From the NCBI GenBank assembly GCA_010094045.1, contig ML986717.1, positions 23,966 through 87,965 on the forward strand: a stretch of 64,000 bases of DNA, in the 5' to 3' direction. This DNA is from Lojkania enalia. Its lineage: Eukaryota; Ascomycota; Dothideomycetes; Pleosporales. Every line of letters begins with the position of its first letter. Positions within the stretch are counted from its first letter, which is position 1. Shown piece after piece: positions 45,785 through 56,051 of this stretch. The notes under the pieces were generated by a model. The model did not search any database and had not been told where the DNA came from. It saw nothing but the letters and a program-made list of their open reading frames with translations. The position numbers were made by a program, and so were the translations under genes.

Positions 45785-47986
45785 ATGCCGCCCTTCGGGC
45801 TGTATCCAATCCCTCGCCATCACCTTTATGGCGGGGAAGTGAAGCGTCCGATGTACAACACAAAAGACTTTGAGGATGATGTAGTCGCGAAACCCACGAA
45901 AACAGAAGCGGTAGCAACAGCGGAAAATGAAAAGAGTGAGGGCAAGCGCGAAAAGAAACGGGGTAGAGGTAGAGTATATCGCAAGGGACGGAAGAAAAAG
46001 AAGGAACGTCGAAACAAGGAGCATACGCAGGATTCTGTCATCACGAAGGGCTTGGGCATCAAGGCGGAAGATGCCGGTGTTGCTGCAACTGCGAACCAGA
46101 CTCTGGATACCAAGTCTATCTCTGGAACAAAACTGAAGTGTGGTAGATCCCGAAAAGATGGAATGAATATCTCGGATCAAGAGTCATCGAAGAAGCGCAA
46201 GTGGCAGAGTGAAGAGGGGCCACTGGTGACGCCTCCATCAGTACACGCCTCCGCAACGAACTTCGTAGTTGGGAATGATATGCTAAAAGCTTTGAAATCC
46301 TCTATGAGTGGTCTTGGGACCCAGTTCATGCAAGGTGCACAACCTCCTAGTGGGGAGGCATCTAAGAAGCAAAGGAAGTCTGGCAGGAAGATTGAAGGAA
46401 CACCAGTCGTACTTGTAGCAAGCAACGACAAGATGTCCGACCAATGTCAGAGCATGACCGGAAAGAAGCCGTATTTAAAGATTGACGAACATCCGAAGAT
46501 ATCCACTTTAAGCCCTACTACTGAACATAAACAGAAGCAAAACATAAAGAGTAAAGATAATTTGAAGGGCACGAAAGAATCAACAAAGCCTCTTGCACGC
46601 GTGTCGGTTATGGCTGATGCAAATACCACCACCCTTAAGAAGACTCCTGTCCCGTTGCCACCCAAGCAATTTATGTGTGGACCGAGAAGACTTCATGGGG
46701 GGAAAGAGGTTCTGCAAACTGGCGCAAAGCATCTTAGCATTCCGATTAGTCAGGAGGTTTTGATTCCAGAAACGCCTCCAACGTCTTATGTCGGCAAAGC
46801 CCGTAATAGGCTAGGACCATTGACGTCCTCGCAGTTGGCGGAGATGCCTGAAACACCGAGTAAGCGTTCAAAAAAGCAGCGTCAGACCGAGAACTGGTCT
46901 TTTTCGAGTGGAGCGGAGGGCCATAACTCTCAACCATCAGCACAAGTAAAGGTCAAAGCCCAACATGACTCCAGAGGAATCGGCGGGCAAGCCTCATTGA
47001 CTTCGGCGAATCTCAATCGATTTACCCAGCCTCTTAGAGACGAGCCTAAACCAAATCCTTTGCCACGATTGAGACGTGCATCCTCAATAGGCTCTCTGCC
47101 CTCATCTTCAGCATCATCCATGAGCATATTTGAGGCATTCAAGCGCGTTGGAATGCCGTACTCGCGAAGAGGAATTGGACAGGACGCATTTACTACCCCG
47201 GAGGAGAATAGAAAGGAGCACCGTGAAACTCATGAAGAGGCCCAGATGAATGCCTTCGATGAAATGTTCCAGGCTGTCCAGAAGGCAGTGAACTTCACCG
47301 AGGAGCAGCTATATCTTGACTGGTATCTCGACTGGCAAGCAGAAAATGATACGGTAGAGCCACTACCATGCCTCGGCCAAGCGAGCGGATGTACGCCGAA
47401 GAAAGAGGAGATTCTTCGCCTTGGAAAGGAAGAGGACATTAATATCCGGAAAGTCTTAGATAATGGAGGTCTCAATCAAGATTTGCTAAATGGTGCGCAC
47501 CAGAGTGCTCAGAAGGCCGAAGAGTTCTTGATGCTCGCAGTTCGCGCCCGCGTTCCCGTTCCTATTGGAAAGATTGAGGGGACGTATACTCTCTACTGCC
47601 CACAATATGCGGCGTCCCACTTTGATCGTTACGGTTATGGCAAACGCACGTTCACTATCGCCTCGATTGCAGGGTTCAAGGATAAGAATCTGTGGACTGC
47701 TCGACTCAGCATTCCTCCGCGTCCGATGTCGTACACGATCCTTACATTCTCAGCGCCGCCTCATGCATCCTTCCGTACCACTACGATCAAGACATCGGCC
47801 GAAGAATATGAGATGGAAGTCATCTTCTTGGGTAATGGGTATATGCAGCTTAGAGTGGACTTGAATTTGTTGCTGCGCGGAAAGCCGACAGAAAACTTTG
47901 ATGGAAAGAAACTGTGGATGGAGTTTCTGGGTGTACACCAGAAGGCTCTCAAGTGGGTTGAAGAAAGGGGCGATATTGAAAGATGA
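45785..47986 (+). CDS. Hypothetical basic nuclear-type protein with shared C-terminal domain
   Basis: A single uninterrupted frame, 733 aa from the first ATG (MPPFGLYPIPRHH). Residues ~45-90 are extremely Lys/Arg-rich (EKKRGRGRVYRKGRKKKKER), consistent with a nuclear localisation signal. Residues ~100-480 are disordered and basic, with two PETP motifs (VLIPETPPTSY and AEMPETPSKRSKKQR) that look like short interaction motifs. A helical segment around NAFDEMFQAVQKAVNFTEEQ is followed by a beta-rich C-terminal domain (about 560-733) containing GTYTLYCPQYA, LTFSAPPHASF and VIFLGNGYMQLRVDLNLLL. This C-terminal domain resembles that of the 35.7 kb protein and the 44 kb relic. I do not recognise the family; a chromatin- or nucleus-associated role is only a guess from composition. 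Confidence 0.75.
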   Translation: MPPFGLYPIPRHHLYGGEVKRPMYNTKDFEDDVVAKPTKTEAVATAENEKSEGKREKKRGRGRVYRKGRKKKKERRNKEHTQDSVITKGLGIKAEDAGVAATANQTLDTKSISGTKLKCGRSRKDGMNISDQESSKKRKWQSEEGPLVTPPSVHASATNFVVGNDMLKALKSSMSGLGTQFMQGAQPPSGEASKKQRKSGRKIEGTPVVLVASNDKMSDQCQSMTGKKPYLKIDEHPKISTLSPTTEHKQKQNIKSKDNLKGTKESTKPLARVSVMADANTTTLKKTPVPLPPKQFMCGPRRLHGGKEVLQTGAKHLSIPISQEVLIPETPPTSYVGKARNRLGPLTSSQLAEMPETPSKRSKKQRQTENWSFSSGAEGHNSQPSAQVKVKAQHDSRGIGGQASLTSANLNRFTQPLRDEPKPNPLPRLRRASSIGSLPSSSASSMSIFEAFKRVGMPYSRRGIGQDAFTTPEENRKEHRETHEEAQMNAFDEMFQAVQKAVNFTEEQLYLDWYLDWQAENDTVEPLPCLGQASGCTPKKEEILRLGKEEDINIRKVLDNGGLNQDLLNGAHQSAQKAEEFLMLAVRARVPVPIGKIEGTYTLYCPQYAASHFDRYGYGKRTFTIASIAGFKDKNLWTARLSIPPRPMSYTILTFSAPPHASFRTTTIKTSAEEYEMEVIFLGNGYMQLRVDLNLLLRGKPTENFDGKKLWMEFLGVHQKALKWVEERGDIER

Positions 47987-48872
47987 GGGCAAGAAATTGC
48001 TCGTCAAGTACGGCGGTGTAGACGACGACTGACTGAGCTGTAAGATTTTCGCGGCCGAGAAACACTACTGCGGGGGTATTACGAAGTGAGGGATTGGACG
48101 GGTATAGTTAGTAATGAGGCTTGTGTAGCTGTCTCATGTATGGATCATGGGCATGGCTGGCTACTGCGGTTTGGCGACCGACGATTTGCTTGCAATTTGG
48201 GGGCTACGAGTTGGCTCTCTCATAATGGTTTGCAGCGCTATGTCTGCCATGATCAGTTGATGGTTTCAGATGCGGTTATTTCTTGTTGGTATCATGGTAG
48301 CGTCATGTCTGTCTCAGTCACAGCGCTAACCTCGTGCTAACATGGATAATGCCAGAGTGAGAAAGTATACGCAAAATCGGTCAATAGACGTCTTTCCGAT
48401 TGATAGCCTAGTGATCCGCCTTTGACTATTTTCCATTACGCACTTCCGAGAGGTAACAGCTTCTCTCAAACATATGACAGCGAGTGGCCAAAATTCTATC
48501 CAATTCTTTGTATTCCGTTGCCAAGTTTATACATTTCCCAAAAGGTATCACATTGTTTTGGTCGCTTTCAGCCCCCAAAGACTCCTGTGTGCTGTAGCTT
48601 TATTAGGACATAGGGCTGAAATCCTTCAACACGGGTCCAAAAATGGGGGTTATTAGAAAAGCCTAGGACGTCGCCAATCGCCTATTTGCTCTATAGTATT
48701 ATGGTGATCACATTTCATATCGCTATCCTCCTAGAAGGCAATCTTATTGGTTTGCGTTCATTTTTATCACGGTGAATTCGAGTTTTTGACTTCTTTTGAG
48801 CGCCAAAGTCTTTGGAAGCCCTCTCTATTCTGGAGAGCAATATCGTCTTTGACTGCAATAATCTCCACCAAC
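47987..48872. other. Intergenic, no feature seen
   Basis: About 890 bp with short frames and no recognised motif. Confidence 0.4.
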
Positions 48873-49889
48873 ATGATATCAGCATTCGCTTCGAATATTC
48901 GTCTCATAGTTGTCGCATTTGCAATCTCTGGCCATCCTTTCGCTATAGCTCAAGGTGAAACGGGCAGCGATCGCATTGGCACCGACCAATGCCCTCCCGA
49001 CGGAAGCCTCAATGGTCTTCTCCCCATTTAAAGCCTACTTCCACTGGCCACTGTTCCAGGGCGATGTACAAAAGTGCTGGGTAGCTGCGGACTGTCTCTT
49101 CGAGGCTGCGGTGAGTCCCAAAAGTAACAATTCGCAGCTACAGCTCTAGTCATGGGCTTGATTCCTCTGACTCTGAAGGATATCGCTTGGCCCGAAAGAA
49201 GACTTATTCGTGTTACGAAGCGTCTTCCTGTCGTTGTCGAGGTACTCGTGTGGGCATTGGGCTTGGTGCCACCGGTGACACAGAATAAGGAGGAGACAAA
49301 GAAAAAGAGTGGCGAGAGTAACTACATTGTGAAGGCAGCATGGAAACAGGGACGCGCCATGGCCGTGTTCTGGATTGCGGTATTTAGCATCCTGCTCTTC
49401 GCATCTTATGCGGGGTTGGTTATTATGCAAATATTCTCGAAGCGAAGTGCGCTCGGATGTCCGTTCCCTGTTTTTATGGCCGCGTGGTACGTTGTCGCCC
49501 TTATTCCGGCAGCAATCCATGCAATCTTCGCAGGTCTGAGAAGAGCGAGACGCGGAAGAAAATTGAACGACGAAAGAGCAATGCACGGCGACCCTAAGAG
49601 CGGACAGGTTTTTTTCTACCACGCACATGAGGTGAGCCAGGAAGACTTGGAGCGGAAGAAGAAGATTATCTCAGCGGTCCAAGGAGCAGACGAAGATTGG
49701 CCGGTACAGTTAGCTTGGGGTGTATACTATATTGCTGGTACACTTGTTTTTACCAGCATCATGGCTGTTACTGTCGTTGAACTAGTTATATGGGTTGGTT
49801 TGGGATTCGGAGTGACAGGAACTAGTAAGCTGCTAGCATTCTTTTTGTGCTTAGTTTTCGAAAAGACTAAACTAGCGAATGAAGCGTAA
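48873..49889 (+). pseudogene. Multi-pass membrane protein gene with compensating frameshifts
   Basis: ATG 48873 opens a signal peptide or first helix (NIRLIVVAFAISGHPFAIAQ) and a Cys-containing start (TDQCPPDGSLNGL). At about 49016-49020 reading must shift by one base to continue as SPFKAYFHWPLFQGDVQKCW and ADCLFEAA, and at about 49107-49110 it must shift back to reach QFAATALVMGLIPLTLKDIA; just before that join an in-frame TAA (49125-49127) replaces an expected codon. From 49128 to 49889 the frame is intact, with about five more hydrophobic helices (MAVFWIAVFSILLFASYAGL, FMAAWYVVALIPAAIHAIF, a pair near the C-terminus). It resembles a fungal membrane-protein family of unknown function containing the block MGLIPLTLKDIAWPERR. 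A 39-nt GTGAGT..TAG interval at 49111-49149 is too short and out of phase to serve as an intron. Either a decaying gene or sequence errors. Confidence 0.6.
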
Positions 49890-52800
49890 CATTTGGAACA
49901 TGGATGGGAATATGGATTGGATGTTCAAAATGTTTTTTTTCTCTATCTACTGTGGGCATACACAAGGCGATGGAGCGTAGTTATTACTATCACGACAAAT
50001 GCACTTCTTTTTTTTGGCCGCGTAAGCTACCGCACCTTGAAAAGGTCCTTTGTTAACCCCAAGCTTAGGCCCATAGACTATGGAGCCGTGTCACCACGTA
50101 GATCACCGATACAATTATGATGGGCATAACAGTAATCTTAGCCCATAAAATAAGATATCAAACGGTGGAAGCTAGGCAGCTCAGTTGTGCAGCCATCCGG
50201 GGAACCCTCCTATGCAAATCCTGAGTCTCCTCTACAGTCTCATATCCGTATGTCGCAAGCGTGTGTGTAGCCTGTCCTGGTAGGTTTAATGGATTTTCCA
50301 ATACTCTCCAGCTCCATTATACGTCTCGAGCGTCGATCCTTTAGCTTTCACCACAAATAGATTCGCAGAGAATCTTTCTGAGAAGGGTTTTCCGGATGGA
50401 AGCTGCTAATGCTAAACCTGAGCTGATTGACTTATGCGCAAAAGCCTTCGATCCCTTTGAACTGGTGTTGGAGAAATCGCCCGTTATCATGGGATAGATT
50501 AAAGAGTGGATTGAAGCGGTGCCGAAAGAGTAAGGAATAGTATGTGGCGGGGTTGACTGGTATTGCTATAGCGCTCCTATATAGCCTTATAACGCTCTTT
50601 GGGAAATTGAACTCGTTCTGACAGTATAACAGGCATGTTTCCGATGTGTAGCTAGAACACTTAATTCCATATCGAGCCAAAACTGGTTGTAAGAGTGCCA
50701 GCCAACCCGTCAGTTTGGTCTTGGAGAAGGTGGTGGAAGGTACGATGTTGGTGGCCTGCTTCGGACAAGAAATTTTATACCGCAAGGGACTAAGCTTTTA
50801 CTCACCAAGTTGCTCCGTTTCACCGTTGGTTCTTTTTTAACAATAGGTGTAGAATTCACCACGCAGAGTGACTTATCATGCTTACCTAGACGGACCCAAC
50901 GTTCATTCTATTTGCATACTGTCCCCTAGCATGCAGATAAGGTAAGAAAATATGAAGGGATGAAACTTTGATTTGCGAAAATATTTGTCACGCGTGCAGC
51001 AACAGAATTCATACTAGATTGGAGATATTATTTGCAAAATTGCTCAAGCCGTAGTAAACAAAAGCTAACTTTTTGTCTACACTACTTTTTGATTTTTGAT
51101 TTTTTAGTGAGATTACGCCAGGGAAAAGAAGTTCCCCTAGCCGATGCTATTCATCCACGGTTCCACAATGTGAAATTCGTTAACCAACCGGCAGCTTTGA
51201 GGCCCTCCCTGAGTGCAACGATATCGTCTGTTAATTAATGGACCATATGGTACGTATCCCCGATTTGTTCATTTACGGGTAGCCTTTGAGTTTCCTACCC
51301 ATACCTATCAATATTCATGTTTAGTCGTGGCAAGTTTGACTAAATGGCCGATAATAGCTCGATAAAATTTGCGTTCTGGGGACACGTGAATCAAGATGTC
51401 CGTCGTTTTTGTCTTGGATAGTGGCCTGATCAGAGCGGACAACCTCAGTTTCTTTGACGCAGTGATTGCGAATATGTTAAAGCTCGCGGAATAAATTTGT
51501 GATTAGAGAGGCTACAATACTGTAGACCGGAAACAAGTGTTCTGCAAAATAGCTCAAATGATTGATGACTGTGGGATGAGGCCCTATTTCGTTAGACTAG
51601 CTGTAGAATTCCGTCGAGCTTCACCTAGACGAAATCCCAAGTGGCAGAGGGTGAGATTATAACACGGCCTGGACCTAAAAGGGGAAAGTGAATTAGATCC
51701 TCAAGAATTACTACGTGTCTAGGATGCCCCAAGGCCATATGATAGTAGGCTATGATATTGCCCAAAGTGGTACCCTTGCCCCTTCTTATATAAATAGCGG
51801 CTATTAGGAGCGTGAGTAGGAACTCGAGCTCCGTACTTAGCTAGAAGAGGATGCAAAAATGTAGTCTAGCATTTAGGTTCCGTTGTCGCGATGCTCTACA
51901 AAGACGAAATTGATAGAATAGGCCTGATGTGAATTAAAATTCTATTAGGTTATTGCGAACCACGTCTTTTGCTATAGAAAACTTATTTGTTTGAATATGG
52001 TCATGAACCATCGCGATTTGCGGATTTGTGCTATTACGGTCTTTTGAGAGCTTGTTTCTTGGCTGATGAGAAACTCAGATTGCGTTGAGTGTAGGGCGTC
52101 AATTTGGAAAACGCAACGACATAGCTATTACTGAAATGCCTAAACGCACGAACACTCTCCCTTGTCTTTGCTTCAGTGGTGGAACTTGCGCTAGAAAGCA
52201 AGACGCCTGATCTGTAAATCTAGGATATTGCAGCATTTAGAGGGAATGATACTCTATAGGAATCTTGGCAAACATGTGTCCCTTGTCTGGAGAAGACATG
52301 TCATTTGGTCGTTCGACCTAAGCATAAATTGCTTGGGAGTGCGAAAGAAAAGGTTAAGGAGTAGCATATCGCGTGATCATCATTTTGGGTTGTGCTGTTT
52401 CAACCATAGGCATTAGTTACAAGCCGCCGCAACGAGACTTGTAGATTGAGAGGAATGAACGGTACGTCTTAATGGGGCATAGCTTAACTTTTCCTTCTCT
52501 AGGGATTCGCAACAGAAAATTGTGCTCTAGTGGTAGGTGACCCTATCGGACATGGTAGCCGAGCTTGGAATAGCGGATTCGTGAAAGACAATATCGTACT
52601 GGAAAAACGTAATGGTTGGTCATGTTCTAATGGGGTATTTGCACCCCTGCCTGCTGTCGGTAATTGATACCCCGCGTTGCACATTGCTTTTGTAGTTTCC
52701 ACGTGGTACCTTTAAAGCCGGCTATAACCCCACATCTTTATCAGCTGTATACCACTTGGTCCGTTTGTTCTTGCTGAGTGCTAGCTATCGGTTTGTAATT

Positions 52801-52908
52801 GTATGCGCTGCCGGTCGAGTTGATCAATAGGCATCCCGAAGGACCTAGGAGCAGGATTGCCAGTCGCAATAAGCGTAATTCCGTTCTCTAAAGTCGCGTT
52901 CATACCAT
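49890..52908. other. 3-kb gene-free stretch
   Basis: No recognisable coding region; scattered frames under ~120 codons. A TATATAAATAG sequence near 51788 on the plus strand has no gene within 1 kb downstream. Probably degenerate intergenic DNA. Confidence 0.4.
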
Positions 52909-53973
52909 ATGGCTACCGAAACAGCCGTGAAGGCTTCCGAGTCGTTCGCTTTAAGTGCTAAAGCAACCCAAGCAATAGAGCGTCGAGACGTCAAGACTAT
53001 ATTGAACTACTACCGAAACCCAGGCGACGGATCACCACCAACACCTGTCTATGTAGGAGGGTTAGTACCGGCATCCTGTAGGGTTAAACGCATGATCCTG
53101 AAACCTAATTTTTCACTTGCATGAATTAAAAAAATGAAGTCGAACTAACTGGAGGAAGTAACACGGTAACCAATGAGCGACCCACAGCTCCCACGCCTGT
53201 AATTGTGCATGACATTACTGGCATGGAATCGACCTACTTGCTCGACACTCATGGCTTCCAACTCATAAAGCATCAAAGCGAGAACCCCAATTTCGATGAT
53301 GAAGAATGGTTGAAAACAAAATACTACCGCGAATGCGCAGAAGTATACAAAAAGGCGTACGCGATCCCAAATGCCCTTTGGCTATCACTATCTAATCTGT
53401 CCTAGCACGGGCGCTTCCCGCGTCCACCTGTTTGGGCACCTAGTGCGCCGTGGGCCTACTCACTGGCACTCCCTCGGCATCGGCAATGCTACGAAGAAAG
53501 GTCCTCTCCACCGCGTGCACATTGACCAGTCCTACTCCGGCGCCGAACTCGTTCTTCGCAAACAACTCCCCTCCGAGTACGAATCAATCTTAGCGTCTAG
53601 ATGTCGTTGGCAAATAATTAACCTCTGGCGTCCCATCCGCACCATTCACAAAGACCCGCTCGCCGTTGGTGCAGCGCATACATTTGCTGAGAAGGACTTA
53701 ATACAAGCGGAAGTAATTTACACGAAGCAAGAGCCGCCGTTGAATAAGAATCAGACTTGGACGATCCTACCAAGTGAAAGGCATGAGTGGCATTATAAGA
53801 ACGAGCAGAACCCCGATGAGGTGCTTTTGATTAAGTGCTTTGATAGTAAGATCGAGGACGGTTTGGCGAGGAGGGCACCACATTGTGCTTTTGTGGATGA
53901 GGAGAGGCGAGGGAAGGAGTGGGAGGATAGGGAGAGCGTTGAGATTCGAGCGTTGGTGTTTTATGATGACTAA
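52909..53973 (+). CDS. AsaB / GA4-desaturase / CmcJ-like hydroxylase-desaturase
   Basis: Exons 52909-53060, 53159-53356 and 53406-53973 give 305 aa. Introns are 98 nt (GTTAGT, ACTAACT, GAAG) and 49 nt (GTACGC, CTAAT, CTAG). Family blocks are all present: GDGSPPTPVYVGG, ERPTAPTPVIVHDITG, STYLLDTHGFQLIKH, ATGASRVHLFGH, RVHIDQSYSGA, WQIINLWRPI and IKCFDSK. The likely Fe(II) ligands of this 2-oxoglutarate-dioxygenase-like family are His155 and Asp157 (HID) and His276 (RAPHCAF). Relatives act in gibberellin, aspergillic-acid and cephamycin pathways and many stand alone. No biosynthetic core enzyme lies nearby, so the substrate is open. It converges with the sugar-transporter gene, 163 bp away. Confidence 0.9.
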
Positions 53974-54136
53974 GGAAGGTACACGAGGTCTCGAAGAGTC
54001 GACTTCTCTGGGGGCTCGCAATAACATATGAAAATATGTATGATATATGCAATATTGTAACCGTCTCATATGAACGGCTAAATTATTTACAATGACACCT
54101 AACCGTGAACAAGGGGGGAGGGCTAGATATTTGATT

Positions 54137-55754
54137 TTAGTGAGCGAAGCTTTGCTGTGCGTTTATCTTCGCAAACTCTTTGTTCTCCTTCCGCCACTGC
54201 TTGGCATAGCTTACACCAAAGCCCTTGCTGAATATCTCACGAACAGCTTCAAGTGGCATTCCCTTAGCCTCTGGGTAGCGGAAGACTATGAAGAGCCAGC
54301 CAAAGGAGCAAATACCGGCGTAGAAGCCAAAGGCACCGGAGGGAGTGATCCCTTCCATCATAGAAAGGAAGGCTGATGCGATAATGATGTTCGTCGACCA
54401 ACAAGTCACAGTGTTTAGCATGGTGCCGACAGCGCGCACTTCCATTGGTATCAGCTCGGTGCCAATCCAGGCAATTGTCGCTACTCCGGATGAAAAGGCG
54501 GCAGTGAAGACGACGATAGTGACAATGATCAAGATCCCTGGCCAGCCAACGTTGTCAGACTGAACTTCCAAAGTGTGCAAATCAATCGGGATGTAGGCGA
54601 AAGCTACCGCTGCAACAACCAAGCATGTGGCCATGATGAGAACTGCGACTAGTGAGATTGCTCGGCGGCCAAATTTGTCAACGAAGATTAGATTGACAAA
54701 GCTGAAGACGAAATTGGTGGCGGAGACGACAATGGCAACGGCGGTGGCGTTGCTAAACCCGACCATCTTAAATAATATAGCCGCATAGTACATCAGAGTG
54801 TTGAAGCCCGATAGCTGGGAGATAGCCATGACGATGCAAGCAGTTAGCACCGCACGGAAAGTGGCGGGTGTTGTGAAGACGCGCCTGAGGGAGAGCCAAA
54901 TGGAGTCGTCGACCGTAGTTTGGGTGGCTTCTTGGATGCTCATTTCGATTGCTGTGATCTTAGCTCTGTGTTGTTCTTCGGTAGATGGGTAGATTCTTGC
55001 CAAAACCTTATTGGCTTCAGTGGAGTTCCCATGAGCGACGAGCTGGCGAGGGGATTCTGGGCAAAGGAAGAGGAGTCCACCAAGGAGGACGGCAGGTGCA
55101 GCACCGATACCAACCGTAGCGCGCCAAGCTTGCGACGACTCCGGATTTCCGATCTCAGCGAAGCCAGCACCAATGCTAGAGGCTAGGAATTGGCCGAAGG
55201 TGACAGACATGTTGTTGAATGCGATCATGCGCCCGCGGAATTTGGCTGGCGCGAGCTCAGAAATGTACAATGGAACAATCATTGCAGCACCACCGACACC
55301 TAGTCCTACAACAAATCGTCCAATGGCGAATTGAGTTATAGAGTATGCCGCGGTTTGGAGCACATTTCCAATGACAAAGACGACACAGGCAACCCAAATT
55401 GGCATTTTACGGCCATAGCGATCGGCGGAGAGGCCAACGCCGATGGCACCAACTAGAGCACCGCCAGAGGTGAGCGATGTTACGAGCTCCTGTTCGGAAG
55501 AGCTGAGAACGTGACCGAGAGAAGTACCGATCGTCACGAGCACGGAGGAGATGTAGCCGGTATCATAGCATAGATGGATCTATGAGCACACCGCAATCGG
55601 ATAGGAGCATTCTCGATGAACCGAAAAGAAGACCTCCAAGGGAGACAGTAGTAGAGATGAGCCGCGCGGATTTCGAGGCGGCTGCAGCCTCGGTACCGGA
55701 GAGCTCCGTAATTTCGTCGGCGTGATTGCGTCCATGACTCAGCTTCTCAATGTG
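54137..55754 (-). CDS. MFS sugar (myo-inositol-like) transporter, 5' end damaged
   Basis: The minus-strand frame from about 55567 to 54137 covers most of a sugar-porter-family carrier: YDTGYISSVL in TM1, SADRYGRK, ELAPAKFRGR, PESPRQLV, VDKFGRRAIS, GTELIPMEVRAVG and PEAKGMPLE (PETKG variant) in the expected order, with 12 hydrophobic segments. Proton-coupled uptake of inositol or another sugar at the plasma membrane is expected. The 5' exon is seen at 55622-55754 (SARLISTTVSLGGLLFG), with a donor GT at 55621-55620, but the sequence before TATGATACC (55567) reads CTATGC with no AG acceptor in phase. Upstream, the exon meets a TAG and then the transposon border without an ATG. The gene is probably disrupted or needs an unseen exon. 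Confidence 0.82.
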
Positions 55755-55755
55755 G

Positions 55756-55859
55756 TCATACTAGGCAAGAATAAGATTTTATCCGAATATCCGCGAATGC
55801 GCCACAATCCGTGAATGCGCCACATTCCGGATAATATCCGCGGATATTTCATACTAGGC
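55756..55859. mobile_element. 82-bp palindromic insert flanked by 11-bp direct repeats
   Basis: TCATACTAGGC occurs at 55756-55766 and again at 55849-55859. The 82 bp between contain a perfect 16-bp palindrome at 55833-55848 (AATATCCGCGGATATT), a second ATATCCGCG, and two near-identical copies of GAATGCGCCACAATCCG. This looks like a tiny non-autonomous insertion with target-site duplication, next to the transporter's 5' exon. Confidence 0.5.
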
Positions 55860-56051
55860 CTAATTTGGATCTGGGCAGATCCTACCCACAGAAAAATATT
55901 CTGTAAATGTATGTTGTACGATAGATCTACCCTTATTATAGATTCTTAGATAGAAATAGCTAATTAAACACTTTAAGATCTTTAGATATTTTTTTAACCT
56001 TATCTTATAAACTTATAATATAAGTAGTAAGTAAATACTATAATAATATAA

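Noticed and set aside
49111..49149. GTGAGT..TAG as an intron that would repair the 49 kb gene
   Set aside because: Only 39 nt, and splicing gives the wrong frame for the conserved downstream block.
50432..50785. 117-codon minus-strand frame
   Set aside because: No recognisable motif, no conserved context; length is compatible with chance.
51788..51798. TATATAAATAG as a promoter
   Set aside because: No coding region begins within 1 kb downstream.
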